Origin: Eublepharis macularius
Taxonomy: Eukaryota > Chordata > Lepidosauria > Squamata > Eublepharidae
Length of the DNA: 64,000 nucleotides
Assembly (NCBI RefSeq): GCF_028583425.1
Contig: NC_072801.1
Coordinates: 10,808,001-10,872,000 of the forward strand
Reading direction: 5' to 3'
A program made the position numbers and the translations under genes. This document shows positions 12,024 to 22,286 of this stretch, in pieces; position 1 is the stretch's first letter, and every line of letters begins with the position of its first letter. The notes beneath the pieces were generated by a model. The model saw nothing but the letters and a program-made list of their open reading frames with translations, was not told where the DNA came from and ran no database searches.

Positions 12024-12032
12024 GCTGTTGCC

Positions 12033-12360
12033 CAGGGCTTTTTTTCAGCGGGAACGCAGTGGAACGGAGTTCCAGCATCTCTTAAAAATGGTCACATGGC
12101 CGATGGCCCTGCCCCCTGATCTCCAGACAGAGGGGAGTTTAGATTGCCCTCTGCGCCGCTCCGGCGCGGTGGGCAATCTAAACTCCCCTCTGTCTGGAGA
12201 TCAGGGGGCGGGGCCACCAGCCATGTGACCATTTTCGGTGAGGGCGATTTAAACTTTTAAAAACTCCCCCCTTAATCCAGCTCACCCAAAGTGATGTCAT
12301 TGCGCGGTCTTGAGTTCCACCACTGAGTTCCACCACCTCTTTGCCCAGAAAAAAAGCCAC
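12033..12360. mobile_element. hAT-like palindromic MITE, family A copy 3
   Basis: A 328-bp copy with duplication GCTGTTGCC (12,024-12,032 and 12,361-12,369; 8 bp plus one coincidental base). It belongs to the longer subfamily that carries a TTTAAACTT/AAAACTCCCCC segment and a CAAAGTGATGTCAT segment between the core and the right end. Confidence 0.9.
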
Positions 12361-12741
12361 GCTGTTGCCAATCACCACCAGCAGAGCTAAATTTAGAGTC
12401 AGGTGACCTGGCATTCCAATTCTTTGCCTGGCCCATCTGCTCTTGGTGCACAACTGGATTCCTTGAGGTTGCTACATTTCAATTATTCTTAAATTAAAAA
12501 GTGCCTACATGCTTAGAGAAAAGGCGTTTGCTGTTATTGAATTATATATGGCGAGGATAAATACTGATTCACCAGATCTTGACACGCAAATTTGTTGTTG
12601 CACGAGACAGAGATTAATCCCGTGTGTGAACTGCGCACCAAAGTGGCAGAATGGGCCCCAACGGTATTGAAAACATGGAATACAAGAGGAACTGCAAGCA
12701 TAGCTGGATTCGTTGGTGCTAGTGCAAAACTCTTTCCAAAG

Positions 12742-13283
12742 TGTGGGACTAATGGAGAGACAGAAAAAAGTCATGGAACTTTATTTTTATATATGACAAT
12801 GGCAACGAGATTATTATATGCACAAAAATGGAAAAGTTCAACACTACCCACAACAGAAGAATGGTCGGTGAAGATGATGGAATTCGCAGAGATGGCTAAA
12901 ATTACTTCTTTGATTAGAGAAAAGACATTATCTACATTTATTGTTTCCTGAAGACACCTTATAGACTTTTTGCACGAAACGGAAAAAAATAAACTGATGA
13001 CTAGTGGATTTGATGATTAAGGGGGAGGGGAGAGATTGGATAATAGAAAAAGGAGAAACTAATTTTTTGTAACTATAGAGTAAGTGTTAAGCTTGTGATT
13101 TTACTTGTATTTGTCACAGAGAAAATCGGAAGTCACCTCTTTATATTTCTTTTTTATATATACTCTTTCTTTTTATTACTATTTTTAATCTTGTATTCTT
13201 ATCTTTTTTCTTTTTCTAATCTTTTGCTAGTTTTATCTTTTTGTTCTAAAAAACTCTTAATAAAATTTATTTTTAAAAAAACA
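12742..13283 (+). mobile_element. 5'-truncated L1 LINE, 3' end
   Basis: Bases 12,793-12,949 encode a C-terminal piece resembling L1 ORF2 (ATRLLYAQKWKSS, then EEW, then LIREKTLSTF). A stop is followed by a T-rich 3' region, AATAAA near 13,259 and an A-rich tail. The flanks CTTTCCAAAG (12,732-12,741 and 13,284-13,293) form a 10-bp duplication, as expected for target-primed insertion. The ORF2 piece is too short to be active. Confidence 0.75.
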
Positions 13284-13293
13284 CTTTCCAAAG

Positions 13294-14394
13294 CACACCA
13301 AAGGTGACCAGAACAGAGAAGTACACACACAAAAGCCACTCTTTCTCTCCTTTTAAGAAATTAAAAAACAGCAGTTAATCAGATGCCTCAATAACTAGAA
13401 CCATGGGTCCTTTGGAAGGCAAGGAAAGCACAGCCATCCTTACGTTAACAAAGCCAGAGATTAATTTGAGGCAGCGATCTGGGTAAAGGGTTGATGCAAG
13501 CTAAATTGGACAGTTGATTGGTAGAGGAGAAAGAGCACCATTTTCCTGCTTTTCTTTTGCAATTAAAAAAAAAACTCCAGTTCAAGGCTCAGAAGAATGT
13601 GTCTGACTGCAGTTTGCAAGTTTCCCTACTAGCCAGGCTTTTGGTGGCACCCTGTCCCATGTAAGTTGCTGCCTTCTGGTGGTGATTTTGGGAATATGGA
13701 TTTTTTAAAAAATGAGGTTCCTTAAAACAGCCTCCCCCCAATCCAAAATCTCCAGCAGCTATATCTTTGAAAGGGCTGGCTGGCCGGCTGGCTGAAACAC
13801 AGTTGCGCAAACTCACTTGCACCTTGAAGTACACAGTGCGCAGTTGCTACAGTTCATTTGGAACTGCTGACTACATACTGAAGGAGAATTGTGGATTGCT
13901 CCCCCCACCCCCCCAGTACATTTCTAATCAAGAGATCAGTCACCCTCCATTATTTTTAAATCAGCACAGGACAAGCTTTTCCCTTGTAAATGGAAATACA
14001 CCAGGCTCAAAAAGCCTTTGGCCATCCATAAATGCTATCTGTGTGAAGGAGGAGCCTTCAGGCAGCCCACCTCCAAGTGAAAGGAGGCTGTAAAGAAAGA
14101 TACAAACATCTCCTTATTTTCATCTGTGACATGGTAAGAACCTGTGAGCTCAGATATAACGTTGGGCCACCTGAGGCTGTACCTAGACATGACCTGCTTC
14201 CATATGGAGGTGTTGCTCCTCCACTTTGGGGTCCAACTGGAGCAGCAGTTTACCCTGGCAAGTTGCCTAGCCCTTCCTTCTGTGGTACTGGAAAGGAGAT
14301 GTAATAGATATAATAGAATCCCTTCTCTGGAAAGGCTTTGCTTCTGTCCATTAAGAGAGGGGGAAACTATAGAGCATTTTTTTTAGCTGCCTGT
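13294..14394. other. Intergenic with a CTCF-like motif
   Basis: No gene seen. The one notable site is the minus-strand CTCF-like motif at 13,668-13,682. Confidence 0.4.
13668..13682 (-). promoter_or_regulatory. CTCF-like core motif
   Basis: On the minus strand this reads CCACCAGAAGGCAGC, one base off the vertebrate CTCF core CCASYAGRKGGCRS (A for K). Prediction from motif only. Confidence 0.4.
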
Positions 14395-14397
14395 ATT

Positions 14398-14691
14398 GGC
14401 TGTTTTCACACTGCTTACCAGCCACGGAACATCGCACCAAGCTCCCGGAACGACAGTGGCCAATTCCAGACGGCCCTCCGCATCCCGAAATGTTGCGTGT
14501 CGTCGCACAGAAAACGCGAAATATTGCGTTTTCCGCACAACGACGCGCGACGTTTCGGGATGCGGAGGACTGTCTGGAATCGGCCAGTGTCTTCCTGGCG
14601 CGATTTCACCAGGAAATCATGCCAGGAAGACGTTGCCGTTCCGGGAGCTTGGCACGATGTTCCGTGGCCGGTAAGCAGTGTGAAAACAGTC
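14398..14691. mobile_element. Harbinger-like palindromic element with a nested relative
   Basis: A 294-bp element with ends GGCTGTTTTCACACTGCTTA and the reverse complement of GTAAGCAGTGTGAAAACAGTC, flanked by the exact 3-bp duplication ATT (14,395-14,397 and 14,692-14,694). Next inward is GGAACATCGCACCAAGCTCC and its complement. Its centre is occupied by a second element (14,458-14,585). A 3-bp duplication fits the PIF/Harbinger superfamily; no transposase is present. Confidence 0.75.
14458..14585. mobile_element. Nested 128-bp palindromic element
   Basis: GGCCAATTCCAGACGGCCCT and its near complement bound a 128-bp palindrome with CGAAATNTTGCG-type inner arms. It is flanked by the exact 3-bp duplication AGT (14,455-14,457 and 14,586-14,588). 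It is closely related to the elements at 23,793 and 34,241. Confidence 0.75.
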
Positions 14692-14699
14692 ATTATAAG

Positions 14700-15528
14700 G
14701 AAGCACGTGATCACACTGTTATTAGGTAAAATTTCTGGTCTCACTGAAAAAAACAAACTTTATTACCTTCTGTCTGATAAGAATGCCAAGATTACCTGTC
14801 AAGTAGCCAGATAGAGTTTGGTGATATTCAGGCCTCAGAAATTGTATAGTACTGTAATTAGATCTTAATTCCAATTGTTTAATTTGTTTTATTTTCTGCT
14901 TTGAATTCCCTTTTACTACAATGGTGTTACACCAGGATCCAAGGGCAGAACTTTCCTTTCTTATTTATGTGTGTGTGTGTGTTATGTGCCATCAAGTTGC
15001 CTATGACCTATGGCAACCCTATGAAGGAAAGACCTCCAAAACGTCCTATCATGACTTGCTCAGATCCTGCAAACTGGAGGGTGTGGCTTCTTTTATTGAG
15101 TCCAGCCATCTCCTTTTAGGTCTTCCTCTTTTCCTACTGCTTCTTAACTCCCTGATGTTCATCCCCCGTTTTAACAAATACACATCCAGAATGCAGGATG
15201 CACATGCCAGTCTTTAGGATGGAATTTAAGATAAAAGAAGACCCTTCCCCACATTTCAATGGACTCCTTGAGCCGAAATCGGATGGGCTCTCTTTTCCAT
15301 TCAGGGAGCATACCGGAACTTTGTACACGCTCATTCAGCTGTTTGAAGCGAGTCTGTCCAGCCCAGACGGGAAGGGGATCGGCAGCTCTTCCCAGAGTGT
15401 CTCTCTGCTGCCCTCTTTTCCAGCCATGGCAGCTGCTGAGAAGGGCACTCAGAATCACATCTAGTGTGTGAGGAGAGGATCGGTCGACTCTACTCAATGG
15501 GCCAGTCCTGTTTCTTGAGTCCCAGAAG
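14700..15528. repeat. Intergenic with a GTGCCATCAAGT dispersed repeat
   Basis: After a GT run, 14,975-15,140 reads TTATGTGCCATCAAGTTGCC, GGCAACCCTATGAAGG, CTCCAAAACGTCCTATCATG and TAGGTCTTCCTCTTTTCC. I recognise this as a phrase set repeated across reptile genomes, probably a SINE or LINE tail, but cannot name it with certainty. The rest of the interval shows no gene. Confidence 0.45.
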
Positions 15529-15760
15529 CAGGGCTTTTTTTCAGGGGGAACGCGGGGGAACGGAGTTCCAGAACCTCTTGAAAATGGTCACATGGCCGGT
15601 GGCCCCGCCCCCTGATCTCCAGACAGAGGGGAGTTTAGATTGGCATGGAGGGCCATCTCAACTCCCCTCTGTCTGGAGATCAGGGGGCGGGGCCACCACC
15701 CATGTGACCATTTTCCCTGAGGGCAACCCACTGAGTTCCACCACCTCTTTTTTTGGAGAG
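15529..15760. mobile_element. hAT-like palindromic MITE, family A copy 4, right end damaged
   Basis: The left end CAGGGCTTTTTTTCAGGGGG and the core palindrome are present, with a shortened centre (GATTGGCATGGAGGGCCATC). The right side stops at CCACCTCTTTTTTTGG instead of running to AAAAAAAGCCCTG, so the end is deleted and no duplication can be read. Confidence 0.8.
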
Positions 15761-15974
15761 TCAAAGCTGCCTTCATCGACAGAAGATCCAAGAGCTCCCA
15801 GGCAAAGATCTGCCCCATCATTTCAAAGCAAAGGATGATCTTGCTGTTTCCTCAGCACGCTGGCTACGGTGAGGCACACATCTCTAGGTTCTTCTGGACT
15901 GATTGAAAGAGGCACCCGTTCTGGAGGGTTTTGGATTTGGCCTGAGGGATTGCTATGGCGGCCTGCACTTAGAT

Positions 15975-16452
15975 CAGGGGTGGCCAAACTGTGGCTCGGG
16001 AGCCACATGTGGCTCTTCTAGACATATTGTGCAGCTCCCGGTGGTCCCTGAGTATTGCCATGGCCATACATTTTATTTTGGTTTCGTTTATTTCCCTCTC
16101 CCCCTTTCCTCTTTTCTTTCCATGTCTTTCCTTCCCTCCTTTCCCTTCTTTCCTTCTTTCTTTCCATGTCTTTCATATTTTCAATACAAATGTTGGGGTT
16201 GCCGGGTCTGACTCAGAAAATACCTGGGGACTTTGGGGGTGAAGCCTAGCAAGGATGTGACATCCCAAGCTCCACCCCTTCTGATGATATCACTTCCAGC
16301 ACACTGCACCAAAACCCAACCCCTTCCTGTGATTATTCCCCCAAACCCACCTCTTCCCCTGAAGTCACATCAATGCGTCATGTCTTGTGGCTCTCAAACA
16401 TCTGACATTTATTCTATGTGGCTCTTACATTAAGCAAGTTTTGCCACCCCTG
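15975..16452. mobile_element. hAT-like element, CAGGGGTGG ends
   Basis: A 478-bp element with ends CAGGGGTGGCCAAACTGTGG and ...AAGTTTTGCCACCCCTG, flanked by the exact 8-bp duplication ACTTAGAT (15,967-15,974 and 16,453-16,460). The interior has a CT-rich tract (about 16,085-16,170) and, from about 16,192, a GGGGTTGCCGGGTCTGACTC segment that looks like an older insertion. No coding capacity. Confidence 0.85.
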
Positions 16453-16558
16453 ACTTAGATGTTGACACTGCATGAGGTGGGTAGAAAATGGCTTCTCTAT
16501 TGTTCTACTGATTTTTAAATTTTATTTTATTGGGTTTTAAATTGCATTGTGAAATGCC

Positions 16559-16790
16559 AGTGTTGCCTAGCGGTTAGAGTGTCAGACTAGGATAGGAGAT
16601 ATCCAGGTTCAAATCCCCCCTCTGCCACGGAAACGGAACTTTGGGCCAGTCACACACCCTCCCCCTCACCTACTTCACAGGTTTGTTAGCAGGATAAAAT
16701 GGAGACAAGGATAATGTTGTAAATCACGTGGGGTCCCTATTGGTGAGTAAAGTGGCATATAAATGAAGTAAAATAAATATATCATTTTAT
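16559..16790 (+). repeat. tRNA-headed SINE
   Basis: A tRNA-like head (TGTTGCCTAGCGGTTAGAGT, then CAGGTTCAAATCC) is followed by GGGCCAGTCACACACCC, CTACTTCACAGGTTTGTTAG and GCATATAAATGAAGTAAA. These are hallmarks of squamate tRNA-derived SINEs with LINE-type tails. It is not a functional tRNA gene. Confidence 0.75.
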
Positions 16791-16798
16791 GTATTTGT

Positions 16799-16799
<1 letters not shown>

Positions 16800-16843
<44 letters not shown>
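16800..16843. repeat. (AAT)n microsatellite
   Basis: About 14 uninterrupted ATA/AAT units. Confidence 0.95.
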
Positions 16844-17875
16844 GATTTATATACTGCCCTTCAGGACAATACCACCTTTATGTCATTTATAGTTAATTTC
16901 AAGGGCATTTCAACAAGCAACATAATGGGTTAATAAATGCAAATTTGCAAAGGTTTAAAACCAGCAGAAATCCAATATACAGAGCTGAAAGAAAGCATTA
17001 GCAATTCTAAGACTGACATAGTAACAACATAGAACTACCCAGTAGGATCATACTTAAAGCACTAGATGGTACATAGTAGCACATAGTAGTAAAGTTTGCA
17101 GTCCCTCTCTCTTTACTGATGCATCTCTTTGAGACCACCACCTTACAGTACAGCCCACCTAACAGAGTAGAAGCCCCTCTTGAATAATTCAGTTTTGCAT
17201 CATTTGCAGAAAGCCAGGAGAGTGGGGGCTTCCCTGACCTCTTCAGGAAGGCTGTACCATAAGGTAAGGGCCGCTGCAGAGAAGGCACGTTTAATGGCAG
17301 CTGTTAATTTTCATTTTGCCCATGTGCAAGGTGGAAACTGCAGGAGGCCCTGTTCGAATGAGCAAAGTTGCCATGGTGGAACACAGGGAGAGAGGCAGTC
17401 CCATAGAAATGCCAGACCAAGGCTATGGAGAGCTTTGTTCTCCTCCCTCTTCTTCCCTAAGGACTTGTGGGTGCTCTGCTCCTCTTTGGCACCACAGTTA
17501 CTCTTCCAATGCCATCTGGAGACTGTGGGGGATCAGAAGAACCAATCAGGGAATTTTCTGCCTGCCTGTATTTTCTGGAACACTAGGGGCAGCCAGCCCT
17601 CCATGACTAGAGATTTCACTACCACCACACCCTCCTCTCTAGAACATGACAATTGGCAGGGCATAATGTCTCCCAAAGGCATCAGCGTGCATTTCCTGGG
17701 AACCAGCTTGTGACGGGCAGCTCAGTACAGACTGGCGCCACAACTACAAGACGCCCTTGTCAGGGCTCTGATATTTCAGGCCCCACTCATGTGACTTTGC
17801 TTCAAGCCAAGGGGGACAAGCACAAGGGAGAGACGAGCACATCCTGCTTAGAAAGAGAAGAAGGTTGGAAGCGAA
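16844..17875. other. Intergenic, probable old LINE 3' sequence
   Basis: ATAGATTTATATACTGCCCT at the left resembles the inverted 3' terminus of an L2-type LINE or SINE. GGCTGTACCATAAGGTAAGG and AGAGAAGGCACG nearer 17.25 kb recall a dispersed reptile repeat. Nothing can be delimited and no gene is seen. Confidence 0.35.
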
Positions 17876-17889
17876 CTATGGCAACAGAG

Positions 17890-18198
17890 TAGTAAGGAGT
17901 CCAGTAGCACCTTTAAGACTAATCAACTTTATTGTAGGATAAGCTTTTGAGAACCACAGCTTTCTTTGTCAGATGCATTGTCAGCTTTCGAGAACCATAG
18001 CTCAATGTATCTGATGAAGAGAGCTGTGGTTCTCAAAAGCTGACAATGCATCTGATGAAGCTGTGGTTCTTGAAAGCTAATGATGCATCTGACGAAGAGA
18101 GCTGTAGTTCTCGAAAGCTTATGCTAAAATAAACTTAGTCTTAAAGGTGCTACTGGACTCTTTGCTGTTTTGAACTAACATGGCTAACTCTTCTGGAT
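17890..18198. mobile_element. Penelope-like repeat, multi-unit inverted copy
   Basis: A 309-bp insertion with the exact 14-bp duplication CTATGGCAACAGAG (17,876-17,889 and 18,199-18,212). It opens with an inverted arm (AGTCCAGTAGCACCTTTAAG), then several tandem copies of the CTGATGA/CTGACGA...GAAA block (18,011; about 18,050; 18,089), and ends with the direct arm and CTAACATGGCTAACTC. No reverse transcriptase is encoded; it would be a non-autonomous or end-only copy. Confidence 0.8.
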
Positions 18199-18212
18199 CT
18201 ATGGCAACAGAG

Positions 18213-18848
18213 AGAACAGTCTGAGGAGTGCCTTTGTCGTGCATCTGTGAACATGGGGTTGACCCTGGATTAGCAGCTCACAAGAAAAGCAACAGGAAGA
18301 CCACTTGCAACAGCCAGCCGTGACAGCGAAGTGGGGGGCGAGGGACTGACTGGCCTGAGAGAAGCTGGGAGTACCTTGCTTGGGGCTGGGCAACACAAGA
18401 CTTTGAACCAGTCCCATGTGATTCATCTCCCGCCCTCCTTGAAACCTGAAACACCCTTATACGCTGCTTTTTCCTCAGGCATGTGTGTGAATGAACCTCT
18501 TCAATTGCAAGCGGAAGCTGAAGGCTCCTCTTTTGAGCCACGCCAGCTTTCTCACCCAACATCTCCTTCCAAACGCCCACTTTAGCTGCCGGATTTACTG
18601 CACGATCGGACCGCTAGATGGCAGCATCGAGACAGCTACGCACAACCCCACCCGTGGCCTGTCGCAGGCGGTAAAGCCGCCCCTCCTGACCCTGGCGAGG
18701 AAGAAACGGGTGCGATTCGCAGCGCCACTTGGATGGAACTTTGTTCTCAAATAATACGGAATGGGAACTGTACTTGCTATGATTACCTAGGTGCTTTCCC
18801 TAAGCCTCCTCGCTAGCTACTTATTGCAAGGGGAGAGGCTGCTTCAGA
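18213..18848. other. Intergenic, CpG-richer unique segment with CTCF-like site
   Basis: 18.56-18.75 kb is locally rich in CpG and lacks recognisable repeats, unlike its surroundings. It contains the CTCF-like site at 18,611. No exon is convincing. Confidence 0.4.
18611..18625 (+). promoter_or_regulatory. CTCF-like core motif
   Basis: CCGCTAGATGGCAGC matches the CTCF core closely (one departure from CCASYAGRKGGCRS, and position 3 tolerates G). It lies about 29 kb upstream of FSCN1 in repeat-free CpG-rich DNA. Motif prediction only. Confidence 0.5.
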
Positions 18849-18849
18849 G

Positions 18850-19597
18850 TGCTTTTTCCCTGGGAAAAGAGGTGGTGGAACTCAGTGGGTTGCCAGCACA
18901 GGGGGCAACTCTTGGCAGGAGGTGGTGCCCCTGATAACACATATGCGTGTGCCAGGGGTCATTTCGTAGAAAAAGAGCTGGAGGAACTCATTAGCATAAG
19001 TCATTAGAATATGCCACACCCCCTGACATCACCTATTCTGGCTGTTTTAGACCCAATCCTGGCCATTCAGGGCCAAAATTGGGCCCGAAATGGCAAAAGG
19101 GCTGAAAATGGCTGAAAAGGGGCCCAAAATGGTCAGGATCAGGTCACTGATCAGTGGGAGAGTGCTCCACCACCTGTCAGAGGCCCGATCCGGGCCGTTT
19201 TGGCCCCAATCCAGGCTGAAACGGGCCCAAAATGGCCAAGTCAGGTGGGCGGGGCCACCTGACATGTGACCTCTTTGGGGAACTGCCGGAACTGCTTTCC
19301 TGTGCGTTCCCCCTCGAAATGAGCCCTGGCGTGCGCGATGTGCACGCACGCTCCCAGGGCCAATGACATCACTTTGGATCAGCTGGACCAAGGGAGGAGT
19401 TTTTAAAACGTTAAATCACCCTCGGTAAAAATGGTCACATGGCCAGTGGCCCCGCCCCCTGATCTCCAGACAGAGGTGTGGAGGGCGATTTAAACTCCCC
19501 TCTGTCTGGAGATCAGGGGGCGGGGCCACCGGCCATGTGACCATTTTCAAGAAGTGCCAGAACTCCATTCCACCGCATTCCAGCTAAAAAAAACCCA
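18850..19597. mobile_element. hAT-like palindromic MITE, family A copy 5, carrying a nested hAT
   Basis: The family A left end (CTGGGAAAAGAGGTGGTGG), GTGCACGCACGCTCCCAGG segment, core palindrome (about 19,440-19,545) and right end (CCAGCTAAAAAAAACCC) are all present. The copy is about 750 bp long because another hAT-like element (18,953-19,328) inserted into its CpG-rich arm. Confidence 0.8.
18953..19328. mobile_element. Nested hAT-like element, CAGGGGTCATTTCG ends
   Basis: A 376-bp element with ends CAGGGGTCATTTCGTAGAAA and CCCTCGAAATGAGCCCTG. Flanks GCGTGTGC (18,945-18,952) and GCGTGCGC (19,329-19,336) match 7 of 8. The interior holds several TTTTGGGCC-type palindromic words (AATTGGGCCCGAAATGG, GGGCCGTTTTGGCCCC). 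Non-coding. Confidence 0.8.
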
Positions 19598-20460
19598 CTA
19601 GATACTGACGAAGGTCACTGTTGTATGAAATTGTCTTGGGCCACATTCAGATGCTGCGTTATAGCAGTCATTGGCAGCTGGATTTTCTTGTCCTTGTGGG
19701 AAAAGGCAGTTTACCAGTGACTGTTATAGAAGAACGATACTGCAATATCCAGCCCAAGTCTCTTGCGGGAAAGCCAACGTGGTAGCCAGAAAGGCTACCA
19801 TGTGGTACAAGCTTTGGAGGATTAAAAAAATTAAAGTTGTTCCACTGGAAGTCTGATAGCCTTCAAGGTGCCACAGGATTCTTGGATCGTTGCAGTACAT
19901 CTCACAATGGCCCTGCAAAGCCGGTTCGTGCCGTTCAGACCTCTGCATCCTGCACTTCCTCCAAGGAGAGCTCAAAGCAACCATTATGGGGCCAGCACTT
20001 TAAGAGGAACACACAACAGTGGTATGTGATTATGATGCATGTGTGTTGTCTGCCGTTGCCTGGTGTGTGCCTCTCACGGACAACTAGCCAACAGGTACCT
20101 TTGATAAACAACTTCCATGCAGAATGTACAAGCTCTTACAATAAATGGGCTAGCAGGGAGGAAATTCATGGCTTTTCCCCAGAAGTTAAACATTGCCTTT
20201 AGCATGCTTGGAAAAATCTAATTTCCTTCACTGGAAGTGCATCCTTGAGGGAAAACATCTGGATTCATTAGGGTTATTTTTGCACAAATGCAGATTAGCT
20301 GTCGTTGCGGGGGGGTGCAGGTGTTAATTCTACAAATCTAGAGCCCACCAGCTATGTATTGGGATAAGACTATGACCCAGTGGCCAGCAGACATGGTTTG
20401 TATGCAGAAGCTCCCAGATTCCCTCTCTGGCAAGGACACTCTAAGGACTCCTGGAAAGGC
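19598..20460. other. Intergenic, no gene seen
   Basis: A decayed Penelope-like phrase (CTTCAAGGTGCCACAGGATT) occurs near 19,860; otherwise nothing identifiable. Confidence 0.4.
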
Positions 20461-20463
20461 ACA

Positions 20464-20634
20464 GGCCGTTTTCACGCTGCTTACTGGCCGTGGAACATCG
20501 CGCCAAGCTCCCGGAACGATAGCACGATTTTGTGCGAGAACTGCAGTTCTCGTGCAAAATCGCACCAGGAAGATGCTGTCATTTCGGGAACTTGGCACGA
20601 TGTTCCACGGCCACTAAGCAGTGTGAAAATGGCC
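20464..20634. mobile_element. Harbinger-like palindromic element
   Basis: A 171-bp palindrome with GGCCGTTTTCACGCTGCTTA and its near complement, inner words GGAACATCGCGCCAAGCTCC and complement, and a core CTGCAGTTCTCG. It is the same family as 14,398-14,691. The 3-bp flanks are ACA and ATA (2 of 3). Confidence 0.7.
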
Positions 20635-20639
20635 ATAGT

Positions 20640-21460
20640 CAGTCAGAGCTCTGATGGACCAAGGACTTGATCAGGTATAAAGACAACTTTGGAGGCTAAT
20701 ACAACCACTTTTTTTTTTACCGTTTAAAACCACAGCTTACTAGCAAGAACTCAATTTGTACTCTGCACAACTCCTGCTGGCAATCAGCACAATATTGCTC
20801 ACTTTACTGTGGAACTGGTTTGAAGAACTTGGTTCTCACACCCTTCCCAAAGACTCAGCGATGCTAGAGACTCGGCAGAGGGGGCCCCTCCACTGGTTTT
20901 CGGTTTCATCACCTCCTCAGCATTCTTCCCTTCCTGTGAGCCCCCCACCCCACCCCCTTCTGCTTCCTCAGGGCAGCTCCAGCTGCTGCTTTTACTGACG
21001 GCCTCTCAATGCAAGTGACGTTTGGAGAGACAGGCAGCCTCCCCGCCCCTCCCCATGCAGGACTTTTCAAAAGCCAGCTGCCCAGAAGGAAGGCCGATTC
21101 CGCTTTCTTGCAACAGGCAAAGGTGGAAGGCAGCCATGTTGGTCCAGAGTAAGGACAGCAGCGTAATATATTTTTCACCAGACCAACTGAAAACATCACC
21201 TGTGTCTTCGCTGTCAGACCTACTCTTGCTCAGAGGCCCACTGTGTGTGTGTGGGGGGGGGGAGTCAGCTGCCAGATTTCAATTATTCTACTGGAGGGCC
21301 CATGCCTCTGGTCAGCCCTGCTGCTTCAACAGTGAAATGGCTCCTTTGCATGCTAACAGCACAAATTCCTTGATTTAAAAAAATAAAAAGGGAAGGGGGG
21401 GGGTAACTTAGATCAGCTCTACTTATTGTGAGCCATCTAAACCAATGTGTGTTCTCAAAA
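20640..21460. other. Intergenic, no gene seen
   Basis: Unique-looking DNA with poly-T and poly-G runs; no repeat could be delimited. Confidence 0.4.
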
Positions 21461-21463
21461 CAC

Positions 21464-21521
<58 letters not shown>
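21464..21521. repeat. (CTTT)n microsatellite
   Basis: About 14 near-perfect CTTT units, a polypyrimidine/polypurine tract able to form H-DNA. Confidence 0.95.
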
Positions 21522-21522
<1 letters not shown>

Positions 21523-21634
21523 ATTTTATCTTGATGTTTCTCTTCCAGAAACTAGAATGAGACCCTTTCTTCTAGTGTCTCTGTCGGGACTCTAGAAGCA
21601 GGGTTCACATCCTCAGAAATCTGTTTTAATTATA

Positions 21635-21888
21635 ATGATAACAACAATCAATTTATATACCACTCTCCAGGACAACTTAACGCCCACTCAGAATGGTTTA
21701 CAGAGTATGTTGTTATTATCCTCACAACAATAATCACCCTGTGAGGTGGGTGGGGCCGAGACAGCTCCGAAAGAGCTGTGACCAACCCAATGTCACCCAG
21801 CTGGCTTCAAGTGGAAGAGTGGGGAATCAAACCTGGCTCTCCAGATTAGAGTCCTGCCACTCTTAACCACTACACCAAATTGGCTGTC
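21635..21888 (-). repeat. tRNA-headed SINE, inverted
   Basis: Read on the minus strand: tRNA-like head (GTAGTGGTTAAGAGTGGCAG, CTGGAGAGCCAGGTTTGATT), CAGCTGGGTGACATTGGG, CACCTCACAGGGTGATTATT and a GTATATAAATTG tail. This order is that of Sauria-type SINEs. Confidence 0.8.
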
Positions 21889-22155
21889 TTTTTGATGGCA
21901 TCTTGGGCTGTCAAATTAAGCCCCCATGTCTTTGTGGCACAGACAACACTTCTTTATGATGCCTGTTTAGCAAAATTACTTACAGGTCTAGTCACGCTTT
22001 ATGAACAATCCTTTTCTGTATAAACAAGTAAATATATCAAAAGGCTTGCCTCCGCCTTTTTATTTGTGAGGTGTAGAGTCGGAAAGAGCCTTATAGGCTA
22101 TCTCAGCTAACCCCAAAGTGCAGCTGTGACCGTGGGTGCTTCAGAAGACTCCAGG
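21889..22155. other. Intergenic, no gene seen
   Basis: No gene or repeat identified. Confidence 0.3.
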
Positions 22156-22164
22156 AGGAGACAG

Positions 22165-22277
22165 TTAGCCATGTAAGTCTGACGATGCATCTGACGAAGA
22201 GAGCTGTGGCTCTCAAAAGCTTATGCTACAATAAAGTTGGTCAGTCTTAAAGGTGCCACTGGACTCTTTACTATTTC
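22165..22277 (+). mobile_element. Penelope-like repeat, single-arm copy
   Basis: A 113-bp insertion flanked by AGGAGACAG (22,156-22,164 and 22,278-22,286). It contains one CTGACGAAGAGAGCTGTGG block, the CTTATGCTACAATAAAG element and the GGTGCCACTGGACTC arm. Confidence 0.75.
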
Positions 22278-22286
22278 AGGAGACAG

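Noticed and set aside
13669..13682. A strong insulator from the 13.7-kb motif alone
   Set aside because: The match is one base off in a key position and such words occur by chance; kept only as a weak prediction.
16559..16640. tRNA gene
   Set aside because: It has a B-box-like sequence but no cloverleaf, and it continues into a SINE body and tail.
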